Assembly: GCA_002699125.1 (NCBI GenBank)
Contig: PABI01000095.1
Coordinates: 1-40,630, forward strand
DNA: 40,630 bases
Direction of reading: 5' to 3'
Source of the DNA: Anaerolineaceae bacterium
GTDB taxonomy: Bacteria; Chloroflexota; Anaerolineae; Promineifilales; Promineifilaceae
The notes below the pieces were generated by a model. The model was not told the DNA's origin, did no database searches, and worked only from the letters and a program-made list of their open reading frames with translations. Numbering within the stretch: the stretch's first letter is position 1; each line of letters begins with the position of its first letter. This document shows, one piece after another, positions 1-7,994 of the stretch. A program made the translations under genes and the position numbers.

Positions 1-2
1 AA

Positions 3-269
3 CTGGCACGCCAGTTTGAGCTGCCGCGCGGCTTTGGCAGCCGGGAAACGATGCTGCTGAATTTGTTGCGAACGGCCGTGCAATACGACGCCCTCCCCTC
101 ACTCCTCACCACCCTGCAAAAAATCTGCCAGGAATGGCAAACTAGCTATCAGCAGCTTGCTGACACCCATCCCCAGGCCGCCCCCTACCTCCATCCCTGG
201 CAAAAACGCACCGCCGCCACCGAACAAATGCTTACCGAACTCGAAAACTCGTCTTCAATTGTGGAATAA
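3..269 (+). CDS. 3' end of an unrecognised gene (partial)
   Basis: An open frame runs from the window edge (first full codon at base 3) to the TAA at 267-269. An internal ATG exists at 51, but the frame stays open upstream of it with sensible residues, so this is probably the C-terminal 88 residues of a longer protein. The visible part is predicted to be helical, rich in Leu, Gln and Thr, and ends in a Glu-rich stretch. It has no motif that I recognise. It contains the first ACGGCCGT octamer (72-79). A second overlapping frame at 157-399 looks like a shadow. The function cannot be stated. Confidence 0.5.
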   Translation: MARQFELPRGFGSRETMLLNLLRTAVQYDALPSLLTTLQKICQEWQTSYQQLADTHPQAAPYLHPWQKRTAATEQMLTELENSSSIVE

Positions 270-398
270 AACAACTCCACTTGTCATGGTGAGCGCAAAA
301 GCTGACGTAGTCAGCCAGCATCCCTACGGGCACGAACCTTTGCAGACCCGGTTTTCACGTGATTGTCTCCGGTGGGATTCTTCCCTTTGGTCAGAATG

Positions 399-438
399 AC
401 GGCCGTTTCGCGTTGAAGGTGTGTTGGGATACGGCCGT
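399..438. repeat. Paired-octamer element, copy 1
   Basis: Two ACGGCCGT octamers start 32 bp apart and enclose a spacer containing GAAGGTGTG and TGGGAT. The element at 1124-1163 has the same length and differs only at a few spacer positions. Shorter relatives lie at 18944-18980 and 19119-19156. The copy lies in the 225-bp gap before the toxin-antitoxin pair and overlaps the likely promoter of that pair. Confidence 0.8.
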
Positions 439-451
439 TTAATGCTATAAT
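424..451 (+). promoter_or_regulatory. Probable promoter of the MazF-type operon
   Basis: TTGGGA (424-429) and a perfect TATAAT (446-451) are separated by 16 bp, with TG one base upstream of the -10 box (extended -10). The -35 box and the spacer lie in the right half of the paired-octamer element. A ribosome site AAGAGGA follows at 487-493, just before the start codons at 495/498. This is a consensus match only. Confidence 0.6.
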
Positions 452-494
452 GACCTCGCGACAATCATAAGGATAAGCAACTTTTTAAGAGGAA

Positions 495-752
495 ATGATG
501 CGAACACAAATGACGGCCGTTGAAATGACAGGAACAATTGATGAGCACAACCAGCTCCATTTGGACGATAAATTACCCATTACCGGTCCCACACGTGTAC
601 GCGTCATTGTTCTAACAACTGTTGAGGACGAAATCTCTGAAGAAGAATGGCTGAAGGCTGCTGCCCGAAATCCGGCTTTTCAGTTTCTTCATGACGCAGC
701 AGAAGAGATTTACACCATTGAAGATGGCAAGCCAATTGAAGTTGAAAAATAA
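495..752 (+). CDS. Putative antitoxin of a MazF/PemK-type module
   Basis: This gene encodes a small acidic protein of 85 residues (84 if the second ATG at 498 is used, which fits the AAGAGGA ribosome site at 487-493 better). The N-terminal half, with short alternating polar and hydrophobic strands ending in RVRVIVL at about residues 33-39, looks like a small swapped-hairpin or beta DNA-binding fold. The C-terminal half is acidic and helical and ends in a Glu/Lys tail, as is usual for an antitoxin that wraps its toxin. The call rests mainly on position: its 3' end overlaps the start of a clear MazF/PemK-family toxin by 29 bp. The exact antitoxin family is not recognised. It carries an ACGGCCGT at 513-520, read as Thr-Ala-Val. 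Confidence 0.6.
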   Translation: MMRTQMTAVEMTGTIDEHNQLHLDDKLPITGPTRVRVIVLTTVEDEISEEEWLKAAARNPAFQFLHDAAEEIYTIEDGKPIEVEK

Positions 753-1086
753 AGTCGTACTCGTTCCCTTTCCTTTTGACGATCTCTCAAGCAGCAAAGT
801 GCGTCCGGCCGTTTGCCTGACAGAACCAATCGGGCAGCACAATCATGTTGTTTTAGCTTTCATTACCAGTCGCCTACCTGAAAATCCAGAATTGAGTGAT
901 GTGATCCTCCACAAGGACGGATTGGACTTTGAACCAACAGGGCTGCGCGTTTCATCAGCCATACGGTTACATCGCTTAATGACTGTTACAACAGAATTGG
1001 TTCGCCGGGAATTGGGTGAGCTTTCGCCGAAGCAACAAGAAGAAGTAAACCAGAAATTACACAAGCTGTTTGAGCTTGACCGATAA
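724..1086 (+). CDS. MazF/PemK-family toxin (endoribonuclease)
   Basis: This protein is about 120 residues from the ATG at 724; an in-frame start at 691 would lie deeper inside the antitoxin gene. The segment VVLVPFPFDD near residue 12 followed by VRPAVCL is the typical PemK/MazF opening, in which a beta strand and an Arg-Pro pair shape the RNA-binding pocket. A later segment around FITSRLPENPEL and the SSAIRLHRL strand match the rest of the fold. Family members cut mRNA at short sequences and are neutralised by the upstream partner. The 29-bp overlap with the antitoxin gene implies coupled translation. Family assignment is firm; target sequence and activity are not visible. Confidence 0.85.
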   Translation: MASQLKLKNKVVLVPFPFDDLSSSKVRPAVCLTEPIGQHNHVVLAFITSRLPENPELSDVILHKDGLDFEPTGLRVSSAIRLHRLMTVTTELVRRELGELSPKQQEEVNQKLHKLFELDR

Positions 1087-1123
1087 TTCCAAGTTTCAAG
1101 CGCTAGAATAGTTCCGGTGAATA

Positions 1124-1163
1124 ACGGCCGTTTCGCGAGGAAGGTGTGCTGGGATACGGCCGT
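1124..1163. repeat. Paired-octamer element, copy 2
   Basis: This is a 40-bp element with ACGGCCGT at both ends (1124 and 1156), nearly identical to the copy at 399-438 in both the left TTTCGCG flank and the GAAGGTGTG spacer. It fills the gap between the MazF-type toxin gene and the next small gene, so the two copies bracket the toxin-antitoxin pair in direct orientation about 725 bp apart. Confidence 0.8.
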
Positions 1164-1190
1164 GACATCAGCCAAGACAAATAGACAGTT

Positions 1191-1448
1191 ATGACTTCTC
1201 ACGAAACTGACGAAATAGGCTACCCGCTTGATCCAGAGCTTCGCGCTTTAGAGTTTCATCTTGGTGACTTGGCCGCCAAGTATCGAATGCACAAATATTC
1301 TGCACAGAAGGTCATCAAAGAATATCACGCGACGCTCACCAAACTATACCAGCTTGGCTGGGATGCTGCGCTAGATGTTGAAAGTGAGCTACCAGACGAA
1401 TTAATGCCGGAAGAGTATCTTAAGCGTAACTCCTCTTCTGCTGAGTAG
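1191..1448 (+). CDS. Small hypothetical protein
   Basis: This gene encodes 85 residues, starting at an ATG 27 bp after the second paired-octamer element. No good ribosome site is visible, so the start is uncertain. The protein is acidic and probably helical (DPELRALEFHLGDLAAKY, then a Lys/Tyr-rich middle), with an acidic tail ending in Ser residues. It has no signal peptide or membrane segment. I do not recognise the family. Its place directly behind a toxin-antitoxin pair suggests an accessory gene, but nothing in the sequence shows a role. Confidence 0.5.
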   Translation: MTSHETDEIGYPLDPELRALEFHLGDLAAKYRMHKYSAQKVIKEYHATLTKLYQLGWDAALDVESELPDELMPEEYLKRNSSSAE

Positions 1449-1480
1449 AATTTTTCTTTTCTGGACCAGTTTTGTTTTTC

Positions 1481-1518
1481 CTCTGTGTAACTCCGTGCCT
1501 CCTCTGCGAAACTCTGTG
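1481..1518. repeat. Short tandem direct repeat of a dispersed type
   Basis: CTCTGTGTAACTCCGTG (1481-1497) is followed 21 bp later by CTCTGCGAAACTCTGTG (1502-1518), three mismatches in 17 bp. Such CTCTGTGT/ACTCCGTG words are common as dispersed intergenic repeats in several bacterial phyla. It lies just upstream of thrC and gives rise to a spurious open frame on the minus strand. Confidence 0.5.
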
Positions 1519-1565
1519 TTCCGCTTTTGTGGAGCAAACGCCCCAAACAAAGTAAAATCCACCCC

Positions 1566-2906
1566 ATGAACAATCAGGCAACTTTTCGCTGTTTCCGGGG
1601 CTGCCCCGGCACGTACTCCATTTACGACGTCATCTACACCTGCCCCACCTGCGGTGGTCTGCTGGAGGTCCACCACGAGCTGGAACCCCTGCGCCGGCGC
1701 AGCGCCGAGCAGTGGCAAACCCTGCTCGACCGGCGCGCCGGCAGCAGCCAATGGCCCTACGGCAGCGGCGTCTGGGCCATGAAGGAATGGGTCATCCCCG
1801 ACCTGCACAACGACAACGTCGTCAGCATGTTTGAGGGCAACTCCAACCTGTTTTGGGCCGAGCGGTTAGGCCAGCAAATTGGCCTGCCTGACCTGTGGAT
1901 CAAGCTGTGCGGCAACAGCCACACCGGCAGCTTCAAAGATTTGGGCATGACCGTCCTCGTCAGCGTGGTCAAGCAGATGATGACCCTGCCCGACAATCCG
2001 GTGCAGGCCGTGGCCTGCGCCAGCACCGGGGACACCAGCGCCGCCCTGGCAGCCTACGCTGCCGCCGCCGGCATCCCATCCATCGTCTTCCTGCCGCAAA
2101 ACAAGGTGAGCGCCGCCCAGCTCATCCAGCCCATCGCCAACGGGGCCCATGTCCTGGCCCTGGACACCGATTTCGACGGCTGTATGCGCATCGTCAAAGA
2201 GCTGACCAGAGACAACAGCATCTACCTGGCCAACTCGATGAACAGCCTGCGCATCGAGGGGCAAAAAACAGTGGGCATCGAAATTGTGCGCCAGTTTGAT
2301 TGGCAGGTGCCAGACTGGATTATTTTGCCCGTGGGCAACCTGGGCAACATCAGCGCCACCTACAAAGGGCTCAAGCTGCTCTATGAACTGGACATCATCG
2401 ACAAGATGCCCCGGCTGGTGGCGGCTCAGGCAGCCAAAGCCAATCCTTTTTACCAGAGCTACCAAAACGGTTTCCAAGAAAAAGTCTCCCTGGCGGCGCA
2501 GGACACGCAGGCGTCGGCCATTCGCATTGGCGACCCGGTGAGTTACGAGAAGGCGGTGCAGGCGATTCAGGCCACCAACGGCATCGTGGAACAGGCATCG
2601 GAGCATGAGTTGGCCAATGCGGCCGCTTTAGCCGACCGCACCGGGATGTATGCCTGCCCGCATACGGCCGTTGCCCTTGCCACCCTATTCAAATTAGTAA
2701 AGCGCGGCGTCATTCACAAAGATGACCGCACCGTCGTCATCAGCACTGCCCACGGCCTTAAATTCACCCAGTTCAAGGTACAGTACCACGAAGGCACTCT
2801 GCCCGAAGCGGAAAGCCAATACGCCAACCCACCCGTCAACCTGCCTGCGGATGTGGAATTGGTGAAAGACACGATTGCCCGACGACTGGAGATCGCAAAC
2901 CCGTAA
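1566..2906 (+). CDS. thrC: Threonine synthase
   Basis: The PLP enzyme converts O-phosphohomoserine to threonine in the cytoplasm, the last step of threonine synthesis. From the ATG at 1566 the protein has 446 residues, normal for the family. The Schiff-base lysine is K124 in [10 protein letters not shown], and the downstream Gly-rich PLP phosphate loop is seen around PVGNLGNIS. The N-terminus carries four cysteines (C9, C13, C26, C29) spaced like a zinc ribbon, as in many archaeal-type threonine synthases. An alternative start at 1527 adds 13 non-family residues. No ribosome site precedes 1566, but TAAAAT (1553-1558) lies 7 bp before it, so a leaderless message is possible. The gene holds one octamer (2664). 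Confidence 0.92.
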   Translation: MNNQATFRCFRGCPGTYSIYDVIYTCPTCGGLLEVHHELEPLRRRSAEQWQTLLDRRAGSSQWPYGSGVWAMKEWVIPDLHNDNVVSMFEGNSNLFWAERLGQQIGLPDLWIKLCGNSHTGSFKDLGMTVLVSVVKQMMTLPDNPVQAVACASTGDTSAALAAYAAAAGIPSIVFLPQNKVSAAQLIQPIANGAHVLALDTDFDGCMRIVKELTRDNSIYLANSMNSLRIEGQKTVGIEIVRQFDWQVPDWIILPVGNLGNISATYKGLKLLYELDIIDKMPRLVAAQAAKANPFYQSYQNGFQEKVSLAAQDTQASAIRIGDPVSYEKAVQAIQATNGIVEQASEHELANAAALADRTGMYACPHTAVALATLFKLVKRGVIHKDDRTVVISTAHGLKFTQFKVQYHEGTLPEAESQYANPPVNLPADVELVKDTIARRLEIANP

Positions 2907-2932
2907 TAGTGTTTAAAAATAAATCGGGTAAT

Positions 2933-2996
2933 GGTAGGGGCGACCCTCCGTGGTCGCCCAAATTAGGGCAGACACGGGGGGGGGTCTGCCCCTACC
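2933..2996. repeat. GTAGGGGCGA-type inverted-repeat element, copy 1
   Basis: The 64-bp unit is bounded by GGTAGGGGC (2933-2941) and its exact complement GCCCCTACC (2988-2996). Inside are two smaller hairpins: GCGACC with GGTCGC, and GGGCAGAC with GTCTGCCC around a run of G. Related units sit at 38574-38640 and 39630-39656. It lies after thrC and could also end its transcript. Confidence 0.75.
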
Positions 2997-3135
2997 CAAA
3001 ATCGTTGCCCGTTTTTATTCTAAAATGCAAACGGGCTGGGTAGATATGCAAGCCCCGATGGGGCTTCCACAACTAGCCAGGGGATTTATCCCTCGGCGAA
3101 CGGACGGAAAACAGGCAAAAAAACGAGGAAATTAC

Positions 3136-4209
3136 ATGTCCAATCACACGCCAGAACCATTCGAAATCGGCCTCTACTCCTTTGCCGAACTGACGCCGGA
3201 CCCCAAAACCGGCCAAATGATCACGCCCGCCCAGCGGCTTGAGGAGCTAATCGAAACCATAGAGCTGGCCGACCAGGTGGGGCTGGACGTGTTTGGCCTG
3301 GGCGAACACCACCGGCCTGACTTTGTTTCGTCGGCTCCGGCCGTTATTCTGGCCGCAGCGGCGGCCCGCACCCAACGCATCCGCCTCAGCAGCGCCGTTT
3401 CCGTGCTGAGTTCCGATGACCCGGTGCGCGTGTTTCAACAGTTTGCCACGCTGGATTTGCTGTCAAACGGCCGTGCCGAAATCATGGCCGGTCGCGGCTC
3501 GTTCATCGAATCATTCCCGCTCTTTGGTTATGAGCTGCGCGATTACAATACGCTTTTTTCGGAGAAGCTGGAGCTGCTGCTCAAGGTACGGGAGCAAGTC
3601 GAAGTGCATTGGTCCGGCCAGCACCGCGCCCCGCTAACCGGGCTAGAGGTTTATCCTCGGCCGATTCAGGACCCGCTGCCGGTGTGGATTGCCGTCGGCG
3701 GCACGCCAGAATCGGTGGTGCGGGCGGCGGCGCTGGGACTACCGCTGGCCCTGGCGATCATTGGCGGCATCCCCGAGCAGTTTGTCGGGCTGGTGGATTT
3801 GTACAACCGCGCCGTAGCCCAGGCCGGCCACGACCGGTCTAAACTGGCGCTTAGCATCAACTCCCACGGATTTGTTGCCGATAATGCTCAGGAGGCCAGA
3901 GACGTTGCCTTCCAGCCCTTTGCCCAGGTGATGAACAAAATCGGCCAGGAGCGCGGCTGGCCGCCGATGAGCCGCCAACAGTTCGATGCCTCCACCACCC
4001 TGCGCGGCGCCAACTTTGTCGGCAGCCCGGATGAAATCATCGAGAAGATTTTGTACCAGCACGAGATTTTCAACCACGATCGCTTTTTGCTGCAAATGAG
4101 CGTGGGCACGATGCCCCACGACAAGATGATGCATGCAATTGAATTATTGGGGACCAAGGTAGCGCCGGTCGTTCGGGAAGAAATCGGCCGTCGTACCCAA
4201 AACGCATAG
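3136..4209 (+). CDS. LLM-class flavin-dependent oxidoreductase
   Basis: This is a luciferase-like monooxygenase-family protein of 357 residues using FMN or F420, cytosolic, substrate unknown. Features of the TIM-barrel family are the opening FEIGLYSF strand, the [15 protein letters not shown] motif near residue 55, [32 protein letters not shown] around 90-120 (flavin-binding region), and a Gly-rich [12 protein letters not shown] strand near 185. The start at 3136 follows ACGAGGAA (3123-3130); the frame is open upstream to 2950, but that part is repeat-derived and intergenic. The gene ends 3 bp before the end of the convergent permease gene, leaving no room for separate terminators. It holds an octamer at 3467, read as Asn-Gly-Arg. 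Confidence 0.85.
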   Translation: MSNHTPEPFEIGLYSFAELTPDPKTGQMITPAQRLEELIETIELADQVGLDVFGLGEHHRPDFVSSAPAVILAAAAARTQRIRLSSAVSVLSSDDPVRVFQQFATLDLLSNGRAEIMAGRGSFIESFPLFGYELRDYNTLFSEKLELLLKVREQVEVHWSGQHRAPLTGLEVYPRPIQDPLPVWIAVGGTPESVVRAAALGLPLALAIIGGIPEQFVGLVDLYNRAVAQAGHDRSKLALSINSHGFVADNAQEARDVAFQPFAQVMNKIGQERGWPPMSRQQFDASTTLRGANFVGSPDEIIEKILYQHEIFNHDRFLLQMSVGTMPHDKMMHAIELLGTKVAPVVREEIGRRTQNA

Positions 4210-4212
4210 GGG

Positions 4213-5097
4213 TCATTCCTCCTTCAAATAAGGCTGCCCTAACGCCTCCGGTTTGGCCGCCCCCCACCTGGTCCGAAACCGCTTGGTTGACATAAACAGC
4301 AAAACAGCCAGGGTGATGCCAAAAGGAACCATGCGCCAAACGTAGCGGGACAAGACCCCCGGCAGCACCAGTTCCGGGCTGAGCGAAAGCTGCCACATCG
4401 TACCGAACAACAGTGAGCCGGCCATCAAAATCAAAGGATTCCACATGGAGAAGAAGACGAGTGCCAGGGCGATAAAACCCCACCCCAGCAGAAAGTTATA
4501 GCTCCACACCGGATTGTAATCGAGGGCATAGATAGCCCCGGCAAACCCCATGAGTGCCCCACCCAGCGTGACGCACAAATACCGGGTTTTGCTAACGCTG
4601 ATGCCGGAAACTTCGGCCACCGTCGGGTCTTCCCCCACCGAGCGAACCCGCAGCCCCAGACTGGTGCGCGTCAGCACAAACCAAATCAGGGCGGCCAACA
4701 CAATGCCAACGAAAAAGAATGGCGACAAACCAAAAATAGTTGGGATTCTGTCCATGCCCAAGGGGCCAGTGAAAGGGGAACCCATGTAAGTCGTCAGGCC
4801 AAAGCCCAAAATCCAGATGCCCATGCCGCTGACCACCTGGTCGCCACCGAGGGTGATGGAAAAGAAGCCATGCAAGAAGCCCAGCAACGCACCAATGGCA
4901 ATGCCAACAAGGAACCCGAGCATGTAACTTCCGGTCATCTGAGCGGTGATAAAGCCCAACGTTGCGCCAAACAACATCACGCCCTCTACGCCAACATTGA
5001 GGATGCCCGAGCGTTGGCCAAAAAGTTCTCCCAGCCCGGCAATCAGGAATATAGTTGAGGCGTCTAGACTTCTAACCCAAAACTCCAACATCGACAT
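4213..5097 (-). CDS. BMP-type ABC importer, permease 2
   Basis: This is an inner-membrane permease of 294 residues with about eight hydrophobic segments. The N-terminal stretch LIAGLGELFGQRSGILNVGVEG is the hallmark of the second permease of BMP-family (nucleoside/purine-type) importers. The family loop GISVSKTRYLCVTLGGALMGFAGA lies around residues 160-185. It pairs with the permease encoded just upstream (5189-6310) to form the heterodimeric channel. It is the last gene of the minus-strand operon, separated by 91 bp of hairpin-rich DNA from its partner. The start is the ATG whose complement is at 5095-5097. No ACGGCCGT is present. Confidence 0.88.
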   Translation of the reverse strand: MSMLEFWVRSLDASTIFLIAGLGELFGQRSGILNVGVEGVMLFGATLGFITAQMTGSYMLGFLVGIAIGALLGFLHGFFSITLGGDQVVSGMGIWILGFGLTTYMGSPFTGPLGMDRIPTIFGLSPFFFVGIVLAALIWFVLTRTSLGLRVRSVGEDPTVAEVSGISVSKTRYLCVTLGGALMGFAGAIYALDYNPVWSYNFLLGWGFIALALVFFSMWNPLILMAGSLLFGTMWQLSLSPELVLPGVLSRYVWRMVPFGITLAVLLFMSTKRFRTRWGAAKPEALGQPYLKEE

Positions 5098-5111
5098 TCT
5101 CCGTACTCTTA

Positions 5112-5212
5112 CCGAAGCAAACTTCCTTTGCGGATGACACCGTGATCATTTGCTTCGGATTAACTGTTCCGCTCCGTTGCTTTGACTATCAATAGTTATG
5201 GGACGGAACAGT
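5112..5212. promoter_or_regulatory. Two inverted repeats between the permease genes
   Basis: CCGAAGCAAA (5112-5121) pairs with TTTGCTTCGG (5149-5158), and ACTGTTCCG (5163-5171) pairs with CGGAACAGT (5204-5212). The second hairpin covers the stop codon of the upstream permease. Neither is followed by a U-run on the minus strand, so they look like mRNA-processing or stability hairpins rather than terminators. Confidence 0.45.
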
Positions 5213-6310
5213 AGTTTTCACCACGACAATCTTGTAACGGTAAAAGAATTGAAAGGCAACTAACGTAATCATCAAGACGCCCAGCAGCGCATAATCCAGA
5301 CCAAAACTCATGCCCAATTTGCCCTGAACAAAACGGCCGCCTACCGACAATCCGCCAAACAGAAACGCCACCGGGATCGAGCCCAGCGCGTTCCCCTGAG
5401 AAATAAGGCCGCAAATAATGCCGTAAAAGGCCATGTCGCCAAAAAAGGCATAGTTCCGGGCAATTTTGTACACACCGGGGACGGCACCAAAATAATGGTA
5501 GCCGGCCAATCCGGCTAACACGCCACCGAGTACAAACACCAGAACAGGCACCTTCAGCCGGCTAATGCCCGCATAAGCCGCCGCCGATGGATTTTGCCCA
5601 TAGGCCTTAATCTCAAAACCAAGCCGCATTTTGGCAAACAGATAATACAGCAATATTCCAGCACCCAAAGCAAGGAATATCGTGATCGGCACATCAAAGA
5701 TCATGGGGGCGCGCAGCGCGTCCGGTAGTTCAAAGCTTTCACCACGACCGCCAGAATTCATAAAAACACCACCATCTTTGATCATGAAAGAAACCAACCA
5801 GTAGGCCATAAAATTCAGCATCATGGTGACGACGATCTCGTTGGTGTTGTATTTGCCCTTCAGGTAACCGGCAATGGCTCCCGTTACGGCGCCGCCAACG
5901 GCCGCTCCCACAATGACCAGAGGCAGCAAAAGAATGGCAGGCGGGTCTGGCGTGTTCAGCTTGTTCACCCCAAAGGCAAAGAAGATCGCATAAGCCGTTA
6001 GCGCGCCCACGTAAAGCTGCCCGGTCATGCCAATGTTCCACAGGCCCGCGCGAAAGGGAATGATAAACGCATAGGTGCACAACAAAAGAAAAATGAAACG
6101 GTTAAGCGTCAGCGGCAGGCCAAACTGGTTGAAAAAGGCGTAGGAAAATATCTCCTGGTAAGCTGTCAGGGGACTGATCCCGGCCAGGATAAATATAAAG
6201 CCAAACAGGAACAAGGCAGCAAGAATAGCCAGCACGGCATTTACCACAGCCTGCCACGGCTTGAGCACTGCCCGTTTCACTAATTTAAACTGGTACTCGC
6301 CAAGTTTCAT
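5189..6310 (-). CDS. BMP-type ABC importer, permease 1
   Basis: This inner-membrane permease has 373 residues and roughly nine to ten hydrophobic segments. A basic cytoplasmic N-terminus (about 20 residues) precedes the first membrane span. The motif FRAGLWNIGMTGQLYVGALTAY (about residues 85-105) and GAIAGYLKGKYNTNEIVVTMMLNF (about 145-168) are typical of the first permease of BMP-family nucleoside importers. The ATG overlaps the stop of the ATPase gene by 4 bp (ATGA), indicating translational coupling. The C-terminus ends in a short soluble tail. It contains no octamer. Confidence 0.88.
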   Translation of the reverse strand: MKLGEYQFKLVKRAVLKPWQAVVNAVLAILAALFLFGFIFILAGISPLTAYQEIFSYAFFNQFGLPLTLNRFIFLLLCTYAFIIPFRAGLWNIGMTGQLYVGALTAYAIFFAFGVNKLNTPDPPAILLLPLVIVGAAVGGAVTGAIAGYLKGKYNTNEIVVTMMLNFMAYWLVSFMIKDGGVFMNSGGRGESFELPDALRAPMIFDVPITIFLALGAGILLYYLFAKMRLGFEIKAYGQNPSAAAYAGISRLKVPVLVFVLGGVLAGLAGYHYFGAVPGVYKIARNYAFFGDMAFYGIICGLISQGNALGSIPVAFLFGGLSVGGRFVQGKLGMSFGLDYALLGVLMITLVAFQFFYRYKIVVVKTTVPSHNY

Positions 6311-7854
6311 ACATCACCCCCCGTAACATGAATCCCGGCCATCATGGCGCCAACTGTTTCCCTGTGTGCTTCCGCAGCGGGAATAATGCCCATGAATTTG
6401 CCCTCGTAAATGGGTGCTATCCAGTCACTCAAAGAGAAGATTTCATCCAAGTCTTCAGAGATGAGGAGGACGGCCGTATTCTCAAACTTCGCCTCATTCA
6501 ACTTATTACGCACAAACTCGATGGCCCCAATATCCAACCCTTGCGTCGGCAGATCGGCAATTACCAACAGTGGACTGCGCGAAAGGACCCGAGCCAGGAT
6601 AAACTTCTGCAAGTTGCCACCGGACAAATTTTTGGCCTTCACATCGGCATTGGGCGTCTTAACGTCATACTCAGCAATGATCTCTTCAGTTAACTTGCGA
6701 ATCCTTTGATAATCCAGCGTGCCACCGTGCTGGTAATTCTTATCAAAGTAATAGTTCATCGTTGTGTTTTCCACCAGCGAAAAATCGGCAATAGACCCCA
6801 AATGGTTACGATCGGCCGGAATGTAGCCCATGCCCCGCTGCCACCGTTCGTAGCTGGAGGCGGCGGTAATATCCTTGCCACCAAGCACAATTCGGCCCGC
6901 CTCAATCGGGCGCAGCCCGGCCAGACATTCCACCAGCTCCCGCTGCCCATTGCCAGAAACGCCCGCCACGCCAAATATTTCACCATCGCGGATTGAAAAT
7001 GAAACACCATCCAGGGCACGCACGCCCTTATCGCTCATGGCAGACAGATTATTCACCTCAAGGATCGTTTCACCCTTTTCTGCCTTGGCCCGCTTAACAT
7101 TAAAAAGCACCTCGCGCCCCACCAATGCCGTTGCCAGGCTTTTTTCCGTGGCCTGTTTTGTCTCAATACAAGAAACAACCTTGCCCCGGCGCAAAACGGT
7201 AATCCGGTCGCTTATGCGCAAGACGATTGGCAATTTATGGGTGATAAAGGGCACGATGGCCAGATTATCCCGGGCCATTGCCTGAATAGAGGTGAGGAGC
7301 TTTTCTGTTTCGATGGGGGTGAGAGCGGCCGTTGGTTCATCCATGATCAGCAGTTCCGCCCCGCGATAAAGCGCCTTGAGAATTTCCACGATCTGCTTTT
7401 CGCCCTCAGACAACTGCCACACCTTGGCTTTTACATCAATCGAAAAACCGAACTTGTCACACAGGTCATGGATTTCACGTGTTGTGCGTTTATAATCGAG
7501 GATTTTCCCCGCACGCGGATGACCCAAAATGATGTTCTCGATGACGGTATGCGCCGGAACCAGTTTGCGGTGTTGGTGCACCATGCCAATGCCACGGTCA
7601 ATGGCATCGAGGGGGGAGTTAAATATTACTTTCTGGCCACCCAGAAAAATTTCGCCTTCGTCTGGCTGGTATTGGCCAAAGAGAATCTTCATCAGGGTAG
7701 ATTTACCCGCGCCATTTTCACCCAAAATCGCGTGTATTTCACCCGCCTTAATCGCAAAATCAATCTGATCGTTGGCGACAACGCCTGGGAACCGTTTTGT
7801 GATTCCCTTTGCTTCCAATACCGTTTCGCCGGGTTTTATCTGTTGCAGTAGCAC
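6307..7854 (-). CDS. BMP-type ABC importer, double ATPase subunit
   Basis: This is a cytoplasmic ATPase of 515 residues with two ABC domains, the usual length for nucleoside and sugar importers of this class. Domain 1 has Walker A GENGAGKST near residue 45, the signature LSEGEKQIVEI and Walker B LLIMDEPTAALTP. Domain 2 has a degenerate P-loop GVSGNGQREL, as is normal in this family, and the signature LSGGNLQKFILARVL with ADLPTQGLD as its Walker B region. The start is a GTG at 7854, preceded by a modest AAAGGG. It hydrolyses ATP to drive uptake through the two permeases. One octamer is present (6470). Confidence 0.92.
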   Translation of the reverse strand: MLLQQIKPGETVLEAKGITKRFPGVVANDQIDFAIKAGEIHAILGENGAGKSTLMKILFGQYQPDEGEIFLGGQKVIFNSPLDAIDRGIGMVHQHRKLVPAHTVIENIILGHPRAGKILDYKRTTREIHDLCDKFGFSIDVKAKVWQLSEGEKQIVEILKALYRGAELLIMDEPTAALTPIETEKLLTSIQAMARDNLAIVPFITHKLPIVLRISDRITVLRRGKVVSCIETKQATEKSLATALVGREVLFNVKRAKAEKGETILEVNNLSAMSDKGVRALDGVSFSIRDGEIFGVAGVSGNGQRELVECLAGLRPIEAGRIVLGGKDITAASSYERWQRGMGYIPADRNHLGSIADFSLVENTTMNYYFDKNYQHGGTLDYQRIRKLTEEIIAEYDVKTPNADVKAKNLSGGNLQKFILARVLSRSPLLVIADLPTQGLDIGAIEFVRNKLNEAKFENTAVLLISEDLDEIFSLSDWIAPIYEGKFMGIIPAAEAHRETVGAMMAGIHVTGGDV

Positions 7855-7887
7855 GTTGACCCTTTCGATTTCTTCTAATTGTTAAGC

Positions 7888-7989
7888 GATGAGGCCCCCA
7901 CAAGGCGGGAGCCTCATCTTAATTGTGCAAAACCTGAGCTATTATTGTCATTCCCGCCCCACACCTTCGCGGGGGCAGGCTGCGGGAAT
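7888..7989. repeat. Intercistronic hairpin and ATTCCCGC-type inverted repeat
   Basis: GATGAGGC (7888-7895) pairs with GCCTCATC (7911-7918), and ATTCCCGC (7950-7957) pairs with GCGGGAAT (7982-7989). The second belongs to the same family as 24041-24064. Both lie between the lipoprotein gene and the ATPase gene on the minus strand. Hairpins here usually let the binding protein be made in excess over the membrane complex. Confidence 0.55.
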
Positions 7990-7994
7990 CCACT

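Noticed and set aside
1866..2606. Minus-strand open frame of 246 codons
   Set aside because: It is antisense to threonine synthase, whose catalytic residues are clear; the residue mix is that of a shadow.
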